The position numbers and the translations under genes were made by a program. 64,000 bases of DNA from DASQHL01 sp963843685 (GTDB lineage: Bacteria > Chloroflexota > Dehalococcoidia > DSTF01 > JACRBR01), in the NCBI GenBank assembly GCA_963843685.1, contig CAWJLO010000006.1, forward strand, positions 62,001 to 126,000, in the 5' to 3' direction. Position 1 is the first letter of the stretch; each line of letters opens with the position of its first letter. The notes under the pieces were generated by a model. That model worked only from the letters and a program-made list of their open reading frames with translations, was not told the DNA's origin and searched no databases. This document shows, piece by piece, positions 53,813 through 63,447 of this stretch.

Positions 53813-55486
53813 GTGCTCTTTCGCCGTCAGCAGGCCGATTCCGCTCGCCCGCCGCAGCTTCGCATCGTCGACAGCGCGGTCGACGATGCCACCGGCATCG
53901 CCCTGTCGTCCCGCACATACGCACTCGCCATCCTCGGTGCGATCGGGCTGGGATTCCTCGTGCGCGCGGGGTTCGTGCTGGGATCCGACTTTCCCCTGAA
54001 CGACGGCGGGCTCTTCTACCAGATGGTGCGCGACCTGCAGCACGCGCACTACGCGCTCCCCGACACGACGACGTACAACAGCGATAGTCTGCCGTTCGTG
54101 TACCCGCCGCTGGGCCTCTACCTGGCGGCGCTGCTCAACGACACGACGGGCATGGGGCTGGCCACGGTGTTCCGCCTCGTCCCGCTGATCGCGAGCACGC
54201 TGACGATCGCCGCATTCTTCCTGCTGGCGCGCGACATGCTGAAGTCGCGGGTGGCCGTCGTCGCCGCTGTCTTCGTCTTCGCCGTCGTGCCGCGCGGCTT
54301 CCTCTGGCTGATCATGGGGGGCGGCGTCACGCGCGCGTTCGGCCTGCTCTTCGCCCTGCTGACGATGCACGCCGCGTACGTCATGTACACGCGCGCCGAC
54401 CGCCGATACGCGGCGCTCGCGGCGATGTTCGCCGCACTGTCCTTCCTCTGTCACATCGAGATGGCGTGGTTCGCGGCGTTCAGCTGCGGGCTCTTCTTCC
54501 TGGCCTACGGACGCAACCGCGCCGGCGTGATCTCGACGCTGCTCGTGATCGCCGGAGGCGCTGTGCTCGTCTCGCCGTGGCTCGCCCTGATGATCGCCCG
54601 CCACGGCGTGAACACGTTCGCGTCCGCATTCATCGCCGCCGGTGGTTCCTCCTCCAGCCCCCTCATCGTGCTGATCGAGCTGCGCTTCACGAACGAACTG
54701 CTCTTCCCGATCACGATGGCGCTCGCCGTGCTGGGCGGCATCGCCTGCATCGCCGGCCGCCGCTACCTGCTGCCGGTGTGGCTCGTCGCGATCGCGCTGC
54801 TCGATGGCCGCGCGCTGGGCACCGACGCATCGGTCCCGCTGGCGCTGCTCTCGGGCATCGCCGTCGCCGACGTGGTGCTGCCGCTCGTGATGCGCGTGCC
54901 GGCGTTGAGCCTCGGCGGCGCCACGCCGGCGAGTCCGCGCGCCGGCGATCGCGTGGCGGCGGGCGTCGCGGTCGGGTTCGTCGCCTGCGCCGTGCTCTAC
55001 GCCTTCCTGTCGGCGATGGTCTCGACCCCGCGCCAGCTCACGGGCCTGAGCGCCGGCGAGCGCGCGGCGATGTCGTGGTCGGCGGCCAACACGGCGCCGT
55101 CAGCGAAGTTCCTGATCGTCAGCGGCGACCAGTGGGCGCTCGACCGGACGTCGGAATGGTTCCCCGTGCTGGCACAGCGCCAGAGCGTCGTCACGACGCA
55201 GGGGTACGAGTGGCAGGGCGGCGACACCTTCCGGACGCGGCTGACGGCGTACGACGACGCGCAGAAGTGCGCCGGGAAAGACGCCTCGTGCATCGCGGCG
55301 TGGCGGAGCGACACCGGCATCCCGTTCGACTACGTCTACCTGCCGAAGCTGGCGCCCCGCATCCAGCTCCTCGTCGACGACGAGAAGGAGTGCTGCGCCG
55401 CGCTGCGGCAGTCGCTGCGGAGCGACAGCGCCTACACCGTCGTGTACGACGGCCCGGCGGCCACGATCTTCCGTCGCAATTCCTAG
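53813..55486 (+). CDS. Membrane GT-C/GT39-like glycosyltransferase
   Basis: 557 aa from GTG 53813. About 11 transmembrane helices (residues 35-410) and a C-terminal domain of about 140 residues. The first loop ('LGSDFPLNDGGLFYQMVRDL') has the acidic 'NDGG' catalytic-type motif, and 'PFVYPPLGLYLAAL' follows, as in PMT/ArnT-like enzymes. 'HIEMAWFAA' lies in a later loop. It should transfer a sugar from a polyprenyl phosphate outside the cell. A short inverted repeat (CCCCGC...GCGGGG) spans the likely -10 region (GATACT, 53791-53796). Confidence 0.68.
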   Translation: MLFRRQQADSARPPQLRIVDSAVDDATGIALSSRTYALAILGAIGLGFLVRAGFVLGSDFPLNDGGLFYQMVRDLQHAHYALPDTTTYNSDSLPFVYPPLGLYLAALLNDTTGMGLATVFRLVPLIASTLTIAAFFLLARDMLKSRVAVVAAVFVFAVVPRGFLWLIMGGGVTRAFGLLFALLTMHAAYVMYTRADRRYAALAAMFAALSFLCHIEMAWFAAFSCGLFFLAYGRNRAGVISTLLVIAGGAVLVSPWLALMIARHGVNTFASAFIAAGGSSSSPLIVLIELRFTNELLFPITMALAVLGGIACIAGRRYLLPVWLVAIALLDGRALGTDASVPLALLSGIAVADVVLPLVMRVPALSLGGATPASPRAGDRVAAGVAVGFVACAVLYAFLSAMVSTPRQLTGLSAGERAAMSWSAANTAPSAKFLIVSGDQWALDRTSEWFPVLAQRQSVVTTQGYEWQGGDTFRTRLTAYDDAQKCAGKDASCIAAWRSDTGIPFDYVYLPKLAPRIQLLVDDEKECCAALRQSLRSDSAYTVVYDGPAATIFRRNS

Positions 55487-55496
55487 CGCGTGCGGT

Positions 55497-56237
55497 TCAG
55501 GCGGCCTGCGTTGTCGATGCCTTGACGTCGACGCTGCCGGTGAGATGGCGGCGCTCCGTGCGGCTCCCCATCAGGTACACGCCGGCGGCGGCGCTGATCA
55601 GCAGCGCCTCGAGCGCGCTCATCGCGCCGAGCAGGATCGTCATGTCGCGCCAGAAGGGCTCCGGGAACATCTGGATCAGGTGGTCCGTCGCCGGGTTCAA
55701 CTCCCAGTCGCTGTTACGGAAGAGCACCTCGTGGAAGCGGGCCCAGGCGGCATCGAACCCGAACGCGGCGAAGACGGCGATGCCGCCGACGAACAGCGCG
55801 CCGAGCCCGAGGGCGATGAGGCTCTGCGCCGCCAGCTGCCGCACGTTGCCCTCCCGTGCCCAGATGAAGAACGCCACGACGTAGAAGAGCACGTAGACGA
55901 CGGTCGCCTCCTGCACTCGGTCGAGCACGACGACGATGTTCTTCACGTCCTCCATGTGGCGCGTCTCGCGGGCGTTGAAGACGGGCGCCGGCAGCCCGTC
56001 CTCCGTGACGACGTGGTAGAACGTCGGCTCGCCGTTGTTGAAGTAGTGGCGAAGGGCCGAGGCCGTGGAATCGAGGTCTGCCCGCGACAGGCCCGTCGCA
56101 TCGACGGCGTTGTAGCGGTCGAAGGCGTAGTTGTAGACGGGCGGCGCGTTGAGGAGCAGGCGGACGTTCGTGGTGATGAGCGCGACCGGCAGCGCGATCA
56201 CGAACAGCAGCGTGGCCAGCATGCGGGCAAATCCCAT
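55497..56237 (-). CDS. DUF1461 (TIGR01906-type) integral membrane protein
   Basis: 246 aa from ATG 56237 (AGGGGA SD). One helix at the N-terminus, an external loop with the family pattern 'LDSTASALRHYFNNGEPTF' (about residues 50-70) and 'HMEDVKNIV', then four more helices. The family is common in Gram-positive bacteria and Chloroflexota; enzymes of this group (Lit) have been linked to lipoprotein N-acyl transfer in Firmicutes, but I cannot claim that activity here. Convergent with the GT-C gene. Confidence 0.75.
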   Translation of the reverse strand: MGFARMLATLLFVIALPVALITTNVRLLLNAPPVYNYAFDRYNAVDATGLSRADLDSTASALRHYFNNGEPTFYHVVTEDGLPAPVFNARETRHMEDVKNIVVVLDRVQEATVVYVLFYVVAFFIWAREGNVRQLAAQSLIALGLGALFVGGIAVFAAFGFDAAWARFHEVLFRNSDWELNPATDHLIQMFPEPFWRDMTILLGAMSALEALLISAAAGVYLMGSRTERRHLTGSVDVKASTTQAA

Positions 56238-56418
56238 GTGGGTTCCCCTCTGCCGCCCCGCCGCCGCGACATCCGCATTCTCTGACGGCGGCGATCCGTT
56301 GTCAAGCACTTCGTTATGCGCTGCCGTCCCCGCGTCGTCTTCCACGTGACCAGCGTACTCCTGCTCTCCCACGCCTGCCACCGTCGCCGTCAAACTTCCA
56401 CGGCCCGGCGAGCGCCGC

Positions 56419-56424
56419 CATAAT
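56419..56424 (+). promoter_or_regulatory. Candidate -10 box, leaderless type, for mazG
   Basis: CATAAT ends 7 nt before a GTG at 56432. If used, the protein would start VTSQH rather than at the ATG of 56423, which overlaps this box. Confidence 0.3.
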
Positions 56425-57794
56425 GCCTCGCGTGACCTCACAGCACGTCCTCACGATCGTCGGCCTCGGCCCGGGCGACCCCGCGCTGCTGACGGCCGAA
56501 GCGCGCGACGCGCTGGCGGCGGCGGAGGTCGTCTGGCTGCGCACCGCGCGTCACCCGACCGTCGCCGGGCTGCCCGCCGGCCCCCGCTATGAGTCGTTCG
56601 ACGACGTCTACGAGACCGGCGCGTCGTTCGAGCAGGTGTACGAGACGATCGTAGAGCGAGTGCTGGCGCTCGCCGCCGCCGGCCCCGCCGTCTACGCCGT
56701 CCCCGGCCACCCTCTCTTCGGCGAGGCGACGGTGCGCGCGCTGCTCGACCGGGCGGAGGCCGCGGGCGTCAGACGTGCGCGTCGTCTCCGGCATCAGCTT
56801 CCTCGACGTGCTGGCGTCCGTCCTGCGGATCGACCCGCTCGCCGACGGGCTGCTGACGCTGGACGCGCTCGCCTTTGCCCCGCACCGGCGGCTGCTCGTG
56901 CCGGAGCGGCCGACGCTGATCGCCCAGGTGTACGACCGGCGCGCGGCGTCGCAGGTGAAGCTGGCGCTGCTGGAGCAGTACCCGGCCGAGCACGAGGTGC
57001 GCGTCGTGAGCGGCGCCGGCACGGGGGAGGCGCGCGTCTCCGAGACGACGCTCGCCGCGCTCGACCACAGCGACGCGTTCGACCACCTGACCTCGATCTA
57101 CGTGCCCCCGCTGCCACTGACGGACGACGTGCGCTCGTTCGAGGGGCTGCGGGCCGTGATCGCGAGGCTGCGCTCACCGGACGGCGGCTGTCCGTGGGAC
57201 CTGGAGCAGACGCACGCGACGCTCAAGCGATTCCTGCTGGAGGAGGCGTACGAGGCGCTCGACGCGCTCGACGAGGGGGAGCCGCACCGGCTGGCGGAGG
57301 AGCTGGGTGACCTGCTGATGCAGATCGTGCTGCACGCGCAGGTGGCGGAGGACGAGGGCACGTTCGCGATCGAGGACGTCTTCGGCGGCATCACGCGGAA
57401 GCTCATCCGGCGGCATCCCCACGTCTTCGGCGACGTCTCCGTCGCCGGCCCGGCGGACGTCGTGCGCAACTGGGAGGCGCTGAAGAAAGAGGAGCGGCCG
57501 GACGCGGGTGTGCTCGACGCCGTGCCGCTGGCGATGCCGGCCCTGGCGCAGGCGCAGTCCGTGCAGTCGCGCGCCGAGAAGGTCGGAGCTGATATCGAGC
57601 CTCTCTCTCAATCAAGCATCATGGATGCGCTGGCACGCCTCGGCGGCGCCGGCCTGCCGGTGGACGATCTCGGGGATCTGCTGTTCGCGATCGTGTCGCT
57701 GGCGCGGCGGAGCGACGTCGATGCCGAGGAGGCGTTGCGGACCGCCGTCCGGCGCTTCAGGGCGCGCGTTGCGGAGGTCGAAGCCGGACGGTAG
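56423..57794 (+). CDS. mazG: MazG nucleotide pyrophosphohydrolase with N-terminal tetrapyrrole-methylase-like domain; frameshift in sequence
   Basis: 456 aa after removal of one extra A at about 56768-56774, which restores 'EAAGVDVRVVSGISFLDVL'. Residues 1-215 are a SAM-dependent tetrapyrrole-methylase-like fold ('LTIVGLGPGDP'), as in YabN. The MazG domain starts near 230 ('LRSPDGGCPWDLEQTHATLK') with the metal-binding 'EEAYEALDAL' and 'EELGDLLMQIVLHAQ'. A second MazG half ('DLGDLLFAIVSLARRSDVD') is shortened. MazG hydrolyses NTPs to NMP and PPi. Start ATG 56423 or leaderless GTG 56432. Confidence 0.87.
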
Positions 57795-58187
57795 CTACTC
57801 CTCGTCGGAGGGCGTAGCGGCGATCGCGGCGTCGGCGTGTGCCTTCACGAGTGGGAGCCACTCCTGCTCGTCCTTCTCGCTGAACGACCACCAGACCTGC
57901 TCGCCCTTCGTCGTCTCGACCGCCAGGCACCGGCCACGGAGGCCCGGCGCGTGCATCGCGCGGTGCAGGCCGACGGACTTGATCTCGCCGAACGGCACGA
58001 CCATCCAGCGAGCGTCGCCCCTGCGCGCCTCGAACATGAGGCGACGGTTCGTCATGTGGAGCACGCCCGGCATCTGCGTCTTGCCCTGGACCAGAACGGC
58101 CGAGGTGGCGCGCTCCACTTCCTCGCCGGATGGCAGCTCGACCGAGGGCGGGGGCACGGGCTTCGGCTTGCGGTTGAACAGCGGCAC
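57795..58187 (-). CDS. PH/GRAM-like domain protein
   Basis: 130 aa, soluble. After a Pro-rich start, the order of strands 'SAVLVQGKTQMPGVLHMTNRRLMFEAR' (in parts: 'GVLHMTNRRLMFEAR'), 'WMVVPFGEIKSVGLHR' and 'LAVETTKGEQVWWSF', then a final helix, matches bacterial PH or GRAM domains. These bind membranes or proteins. It begins 1 nt after the DinB-like gene stop on the same strand, so they are cotranscribed. Its stop abuts the mazG stop in convergent orientation. Confidence 0.6.
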   Translation of the reverse strand: MPLFNRKPKPVPPPSVELPSGEEVERATSAVLVQGKTQMPGVLHMTNRRLMFEARRGDARWMVVPFGEIKSVGLHRAMHAPGLRGRCLAVETTKGEQVWWSFSEKDEQEWLPLVKAHADAAIAATPSDEE

Positions 58188-58188
58188 T

Positions 58189-59175
58189 CTAGCCTCCCCG
58201 CGCGTGCGCGTACTTCATCGCCCCGCGCAGCTGCTCGCGATGCGCGCGGTCGTGCAGGTGGAACGACGCCAGGTACTCGAGCACCGAGTGTTCGTTCGGC
58301 GCCGCCTCCCACCAGAAGGAGATGCGCAGATCCAGGTGACTGGGCTGGAGCTGCGCGAGCAGCCGCAGCGTCTCGTGGCGCATCGAGAGGTACTCCTCGA
58401 TCAGCCGATCGTGCGTCGACCGTGCGCGCTCCGCCACCCGTTCGGCGTTGCCGGCATCGACGTCGGGCCAGGGCGCGACCGCTCCCTGTTCGATGATCTG
58501 GCGCAGGTGCCCGTGCAGCACCCAGTCGCCGACGGAGATGTGCGCGAGGAGCTGGCGGTAGCTCCACCCGGGCACGGGCGAGGGTCGCTCCCAGAACACG
58601 GGGTCCACGCTGTAGATGACGTAGAGCATCGGAGCGGGAGAGAGCGTCTCGACGACCGGTTCCAGCTCGGCGAGGAACTCCAGGTTCTGCGGATACCACT
58701 GCATGCGCAGCGCGCGCCGGATGTCCGCCGCGTGCAGCCTGTCGTGGTACCCCAGCCAGATGCGCTCGCGGACGGAATTGTGGGTGTCATCGAAGGCGCG
58801 GAGCGGCAGGACAAGGTGGCGCGGCTCCAGCAGCTCGTAGAGGCTGAGCAGCAGGCGCCGCCGCCGCTCCATCTCCTCGAGCAGCGCGTCCGGCGGCTGC
58901 CCTCGCCCGCGCTCGGAGGCCCGTTGGCGCTCGATACGCGCTTCTTCGGCCGAGAGCGGTGGCCGGTCGTCCGCCTCACCCTTCAGCAGGCCCTGCGCGG
59001 CCCGCGCCCAGGCGCCGTCCGCGCTCGCCAGGTGCGCCAGCAGGTCGTGCAGCGTGCGCGAGCCGTAAGGGACGAAGCGCTCCCAGTCCCGCTCGCCGAC
59101 CCGCGACAGCTCGCGCATCAGCTCGTTGCGCGCCGCCAGCATGTCCAGGACGGCATCGTGAACGTAGGGCTCCAT
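58189..59175 (-). CDS. Tandem DinB-like four-helix protein
   Basis: 328 aa from ATG 59175. Two DinB/YfiT-type four-helix halves are seen. The first (about 1-150) has 'TLHDLLAHLASADGAWARA' and 'HDRLHAADIRRALRMQ'. The second (about 175-325) has 'YRQLLAHISVGDWVLHGHL' and 'SFHLHDRAHREQLRGAM'. Each keeps the three-His metal pattern expected for the fold. Such proteins are often thiol transferases or of unknown role. TACACT (59183-59188, minus) ends 7 nt before the ATG: leaderless. Confidence 0.72.
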   Translation of the reverse strand: MEPYVHDAVLDMLAARNELMRELSRVGERDWERFVPYGSRTLHDLLAHLASADGAWARAAQGLLKGEADDRPPLSAEEARIERQRASERGRGQPPDALLEEMERRRRLLLSLYELLEPRHLVLPLRAFDDTHNSVRERIWLGYHDRLHAADIRRALRMQWYPQNLEFLAELEPVVETLSPAPMLYVIYSVDPVFWERPSPVPGWSYRQLLAHISVGDWVLHGHLRQIIEQGAVAPWPDVDAGNAERVAERARSTHDRLIEEYLSMRHETLRLLAQLQPSHLDLRISFWWEAAPNEHSVLEYLASFHLHDRAHREQLRGAMKYAHARGG

Positions 59176-59182
59176 CGCGCCC

Positions 59183-59188
59183 AGTGTA
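59183..59188 (-). promoter_or_regulatory. Candidate -10 box, leaderless type, for the DinB-like gene
   Basis: The minus strand reads TACACT, 7 nt before the ATG at 59175. No SD. Confidence 0.45.
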
Positions 59189-59236
59189 CAAAGCATCACA
59201 AAGCCCCAATGTGACCGAGCAGATGCCGGGCGGCCA

Positions 59237-59265
59237 TTGAAAACTCTCCGCGCGGGTGGTATTAC
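59237..59265 (+). promoter_or_regulatory. Sigma-70-like promoter for the GT4-BON-debranching gene cluster
   Basis: TTGAAA (59237-59242), a 17-nt spacer, and TATTAC (59260-59265) make the best -35/-10 pair in the window. It implies a 5' leader of about 120 nt before the GT4 start at 59392, long enough for regulation. No known riboswitch is recognised there. Confidence 0.6.
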
Positions 59266-59391
59266 ATGGCCAGAGGTCCGCAGGATGGCGGATCCACCTC
59301 GAAAACCCGTCGCTCCTGCTACGCACGACCGAAGGATGAGGTTGCGAGCCGTAACGCGGCCCGTTTGTCGTACAACTGGAGAGACCCGCCC

Positions 59392-60489
59392 ATGCGAATA
59401 CTCCAACTTGCCCCATTGTGGGAAGCCGTGCCCCCTCACGCCTACGGAGGCACGGAGGCAGTCGTCAGCATCCTGACCGAGGAGTTGGTGAAGCAGGGCC
59501 ACGAGGTGATCCTCGCGGCGTCCGGCGACTCCCACACAGCCGCCACGCTTCTGGCGACCTACCACCGCAGCCTGCGTCGCGCGGACGACCTGGTCGACCG
59601 CAACCCGTACGACTGGATGCACATGGCGATGGCCCTGAAGGAAGGCCGCGACTGCGATCTGATCCACAACCACGCCGGTGAGCTGGCGATGGCGATGTCG
59701 CACACCATCGACACGCCGATGCTCACCACGCTGCACTGCCTGACGACGCCGGACACCCAGTTCATCTGGGACAGGTACACGGGGTCCTACAACACGATCA
59801 GCAAGTCGCAGCGGCCCCCGCTGTCTCTCCGCCGCGGCCCCGCGCGCTATATGGGCCATGTGTACAACTCCATCGACGTCGAGAGCTTCCCGTTCCAGGC
59901 CGAGAAGGGAGACGACCTTCTCTTCCTGAGCCGCATCGCCCCCGAGAAAGGGCCCCAGCTTGCCGTGGACGTGGCCAAGCGGCTCGGCCGGCGGTTGATC
60001 CTTGCCGGCAAGGTCGATGCGTACGACCGGCGATTCTTCGACGAGGTGATGCGCGACCTCATCGACGGTGAACAGATCGTGTTCTTCGGGGAAGCTGACG
60101 CGACGCAGAAGCGCGAGTTGTACCGGACGGCACAGTGCGTGCTCATGCCGCTCACCTGGGAAGAACCCTTCGGACTCGTCATGCCGGAAGCGATGGCGTG
60201 CGGCACGCCCGTAATCGCGCTGCGCCGCGGCAGCGCGTCGGAGTTGATCGTCCACGGCAAGACGGGCTTCGTCGTCGACACGGTCGACGAGATGGTGGAG
60301 GCGGTGTCGCTCGTCGGGACGATCGACCCGTACGACTGCCGCGAGCACGTGCGGAGCCACTTCGCGCCCGAGATCATGGCCGGCCACTACCTGCGCGTCT
60401 ACGACGAAGTGCTGGAGCGGGCCGAAGTCCCGAAGACCTTCCTCATCCGAAAGCCGGAGTTGCCGGAGGAAGAGAGCGTAGTCGCGTGA
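59392..60489 (+). CDS. Glycosyltransferase family 4 protein
   Basis: 365 aa from ATG 59392. GT-B fold: the N-terminal 'ILQLAPLWEAVPPHAYGGTE' (acceptor side with the GGTE loop), then 'LLFLSRIAPEKGP' and 'MPLTWEEPFGLVMPEAMACG' (EX7E-type donor site) and 'SASELIVHGKTGFVV'. Retaining transfer of a nucleotide-activated sugar in the cytoplasm. It has its own promoter and a long leader. The BON gene overlaps its stop by one base, and the GH follows, so the three probably act on the same glycan. Confidence 0.88.
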   Translation: MRILQLAPLWEAVPPHAYGGTEAVVSILTEELVKQGHEVILAASGDSHTAATLLATYHRSLRRADDLVDRNPYDWMHMAMALKEGRDCDLIHNHAGELAMAMSHTIDTPMLTTLHCLTTPDTQFIWDRYTGSYNTISKSQRPPLSLRRGPARYMGHVYNSIDVESFPFQAEKGDDLLFLSRIAPEKGPQLAVDVAKRLGRRLILAGKVDAYDRRFFDEVMRDLIDGEQIVFFGEADATQKRELYRTAQCVLMPLTWEEPFGLVMPEAMACGTPVIALRRGSASELIVHGKTGFVVDTVDEMVEAVSLVGTIDPYDCREHVRSHFAPEIMAGHYLRVYDEVLERAEVPKTFLIRKPELPEEESVVA

Positions 60490-61151
60490 TGGAGAAGTCT
60501 GTTGGACCCGGCGCGGTACGCCGTGCCCTGGTCAACCTGCGTATCTGCGACCTGCGCGTCGAAGTCATGGACGGGTCCGTCCACCTCCACGGCGTAACTC
60601 CCAGCTACGAGCAGAAGCACCTCGCCGGCGAGGTGGCCGCGCAGATCGCCGGCCGGCCCGTGGTCAACGAATTGCGGGTCGCCCGGCGCGGGTTTGAGGA
60701 CGACGAGCGGGTGATCCAGGACGTAGCCCGGGAGCTGGCACGGCTTGCTCTCGATATCACTGGCCGCGTCGTGACGGAGGTCCGCGAGGGCGCCCTCTTC
60801 CTGCGCGGTGTCGCCCGTGACGAAGCCGAACGCCAGGCCATCGTCCGCGCGGTATCGAGCGCGCGCAGCGTGACTCGCGTCGAAAACCACCTCCTGCTGG
60901 AGTCGGAGGCCATCTCCGATGCCGACGTCGCACGGGCGTTGAGCGAATACGTCCGGCGCGCCGCGAACCTGCCGGGCGGCGCCGTCAGCGTCGAGTTCAG
61001 CCGGGGAGTGGCATCACTGTCTGGGAACGTGCCGTCGGCGGCGCAGAGACACGCCATCGAAGACCTGATACGCTGGCACGACGGCGTCGAAGACGTCGAG
61101 AACCGCCTGCAAGTGGTCCCCGCAGATGGCAGGCGGGCCGAGCGCCGGTAG
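60489..61151 (+). CDS. Triple BON-domain protein, cytoplasmic
   Basis: 220 aa with three BON-like units: about 8-65 ('VEVMDGSVHLHGVTPSYEQK'), 75-140 ('TEVREGALFLRGVARDEAER') and 145-215 ('VEFSRGVASLSGNVPSAAQR'). BON domains bind lipids or glycans and are usually exported, yet no signal peptide or lipobox is present. Its ATG shares a base with the GT4 stop (TGATG), a sign of tight coupling. The role next to GT4 and debranching enzyme genes is unclear; glycan binding is a guess. Confidence 0.72.
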   Translation: MEKSVGPGAVRRALVNLRICDLRVEVMDGSVHLHGVTPSYEQKHLAGEVAAQIAGRPVVNELRVARRGFEDDERVIQDVARELARLALDITGRVVTEVREGALFLRGVARDEAERQAIVRAVSSARSVTRVENHLLLESEAISDADVARALSEYVRRAANLPGGAVSVEFSRGVASLSGNVPSAAQRHAIEDLIRWHDGVEDVENRLQVVPADGRRAERR

Positions 61152-61248
61152 GAATCAGCAACTCTGACAGAGGGGCCGGACGATTTCCGTCGAACAAGAG
61201 CACGCGCCGCGTGAAGGGGACTGGTACGCCCTCCCGGAGGGCGAGCCG

Positions 61249-63372
61249 ATGGGCATCGAGGACATCCGCGATGCCCTCGTCATCCGTGAGCGCTCGGCGT
61301 TTCTTCTGACCGACACCCAGGGCAACGTCCCGCCCGGCAACACGCACGGGTTCGGGTTGTACCACGCCGACACCCGGCACCTCTCAGGCTACCGGTTCAC
61401 GCTGAACGGCTCCGACGCCGTCATGCTCCTCTCCACGGCGGAACTTGGTTACGCCATGGAACAGGTGATGACCAACCGCACCATGCGCCGCGGGGACGAA
61501 CGCCGGATCCGCCGCGGCACGATCGAGGTGCGCCGCCAGCGCACGATCGCGGACGCCATCGAGGAACGGCTCCGCGTCACGAACTTCAATCCGTTCCCCG
61601 TGACGTTGGCCCTGCGTTACGACTTCGCAGCCGACTTTGCCGACATCTTCGACGTTCGCGGATACGAGCGCGAGCGCCGCGGCGCGCCACACGAGGCGGA
61701 GGTCGGCGAGCGGAGCATCCGTTACGCCTACACGGGCATCGACGGCCGCGAGCGGCGGACGACGATCGTAGTGGACACCGCGCCGCTCGCCATCGACGGC
61801 GCCTCGATGCTGTTTCGCGTGAACCTGCAGGGTCGTGAGACGACCACGCTGCGCCTGACGATCTCCGTAGACGACCAGGAGGCGAGAGCCTCGCAGAGCG
61901 TCAGCCGATTCGACGCGGTCTCGGAGGACTACCGGCGCTGGACCTCGACGGCGACGCAGATCTTTACCGACAATGAGTTCTTCAATCGGGTGATCCAGCG
62001 CTCGTTGAGCGACGTGCGCATGCTCTGGAGCCAGAGCAGCGATGGCGAGCCTTATCCGGCGGCCGGGACGCCGTGGTTCGACGCGCTGTTCGGACGCGAC
62101 AGCTGCATCGTCTCCCTGCAGATGCTCGCCTACAAGCCGGAGATGGCGCGGGCCACGTTGCGCCTGCTCGCGAAGTGGCAGGGCCAAAAGCTGGACCCCA
62201 GCCACGACGAGGAACCGGGCAAGATCCTCCACGAGCTGCGGTTCGACGAGCTGTCGCGCGCCAACGAGCTGCCCTACGGCCCGTATTACGGCAGCATCGA
62301 CTCCACGCCGCTCTTCCTCAACCTGCTGACCGAATACTTCGCCTGGACCGCCGACCTGCACCTGGTCCGCGAGCTGCTGCCGGCGATCCGCGCCGCGCTA
62401 ACGTGGATGGACACGTACGGCGACCCGACGGGAGAGGGCTACCTCGCGTACGAGAAGCACTCCGACAAGGGACTCGTAAACCAGGGCTGGAAGGACTCGT
62501 ACGACGCAATCGTCCACACGGACGGCACGCTCGCAACGCCGCCGATCGCGCTCGCGGAGGTGCAGGGTTACGCGTATGCCGCACGCCGAAAATTGGCGCC
62601 CATTCTTGAGCGGCTCGGCGAACGCGAGCTGGCGGCCGCGAACCTCACGCGGGCCGACGCGCTGCGCCGCCGATTCAACGACGAGTTCTGGCTGGACGAC
62701 CAGCGATTTCTCGCGATGGCTATCGACGGGCAACGGCGACCGGTGGCGACAATCTCCACGAATCCGGCGCACTGCCTCTGGTCAGGGATCGTCGACCAGC
62801 CACGAGCCGCGGAGGTGGTGTCGCGGCTGATGCAGAGCGACATGTTCAGCGGCTGGGGCCTCCGCACGCTCGCCGGCGGGAGCCCGCGCTTCAACCCGAT
62901 CGGCTATCACGTCGGATCGGTCTGGCCGCACGACAACAGCATCGCCGCGATGGGCTTCAAGATGTACGGATTCGAGGACGAGCTGAACGAGTTGGCGACC
63001 GCGCTCTTCGACGCGACGACCTCCTTCCCGTACTTCCGCCTGCCGGAGCTGTTCGGCGGCGAGAGCCGCTCCGCGCACCACGCGCCGGTCCCGTATCCCG
63101 TCGCGTGCCAGCCGCAGTCCTGGGCTGCCGGCACATTCCCGCTCATCACCCAGGCGATGCTGGGCCTCAAACCTGAGGCCCCGGAACGCCGCCTTCGCAT
63201 TGTCAACCCGCGGCTGCCCTACTGGCTCAACTCCGTCCACGTGCGGGGGCTGCGCGTCGGCAACGGCCACGTGACGCTGCAGTACCGCCGCGACGACAGC
63301 GGGACGCACGTCGAGGTGCAGAAGGCCACGGCCGGCATCGAGGTCGTCGTGAGCGAACGCTGGCCGCACTGA
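61249..63372 (+). CDS. Amylo-alpha-1,6-glucosidase / glycogen-debranching-type glycoside hydrolase
   Basis: 707 aa. The N-terminal GDE-type beta domain (about 1-215) begins 'LLTDTQGNVPPGN' and has 'GFGLYHADTRHLSGYRF'. An (alpha/alpha)6 barrel follows ('AAGTPWFDALFGRDSCIVSLQ', in parts 'GTPWFDALFGRDS'; 'LVNQGWKDSYDAIVHTDG'; 'GYHVGSVWPHDNSIAA'), the GH63/GH133-like core in which acidic residues of 'WKDS' and 'RDS' are catalytic candidates. It could cut alpha-1,6 branches in a polyglucan. ATG 61249 is the only ATG; an upstream ATT (61183) with SD-like AGAGGGG could add 22 residues. Confidence 0.82.
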   Translation: MGIEDIRDALVIRERSAFLLTDTQGNVPPGNTHGFGLYHADTRHLSGYRFTLNGSDAVMLLSTAELGYAMEQVMTNRTMRRGDERRIRRGTIEVRRQRTIADAIEERLRVTNFNPFPVTLALRYDFAADFADIFDVRGYERERRGAPHEAEVGERSIRYAYTGIDGRERRTTIVVDTAPLAIDGASMLFRVNLQGRETTTLRLTISVDDQEARASQSVSRFDAVSEDYRRWTSTATQIFTDNEFFNRVIQRSLSDVRMLWSQSSDGEPYPAAGTPWFDALFGRDSCIVSLQMLAYKPEMARATLRLLAKWQGQKLDPSHDEEPGKILHELRFDELSRANELPYGPYYGSIDSTPLFLNLLTEYFAWTADLHLVRELLPAIRAALTWMDTYGDPTGEGYLAYEKHSDKGLVNQGWKDSYDAIVHTDGTLATPPIALAEVQGYAYAARRKLAPILERLGERELAAANLTRADALRRRFNDEFWLDDQRFLAMAIDGQRRPVATISTNPAHCLWSGIVDQPRAAEVVSRLMQSDMFSGWGLRTLAGGSPRFNPIGYHVGSVWPHDNSIAAMGFKMYGFEDELNELATALFDATTSFPYFRLPELFGGESRSAHHAPVPYPVACQPQSWAAGTFPLITQAMLGLKPEAPERRLRIVNPRLPYWLNSVHVRGLRVGNGHVTLQYRRDDSGTHVEVQKATAGIEVVVSERWPH

Positions 63373-63405
63373 AGCCGGACTCCGTCCTACTCTCACGGCA
63401 AGATC

Positions 63406-63411
63406 TATGTT
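63406..63411 (+). promoter_or_regulatory. Candidate -10 box (TATGTT)
   Basis: TATGTT lies 37 nt before the chosen GTG start at 63448 and 9 nt before the alternative GTG at 63421. Confidence 0.35.
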
Positions 63412-63447
63412 AAGAAACCCGTGCTCGAGAGCGCCGCGGGAGTCTCT

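Noticed and set aside
59176..60387. Upstream extension of the DinB-like frame
   Set aside because: It runs antisense to the GT4 gene and is compositionally biased; ATG 59175 has a clear -10 box.
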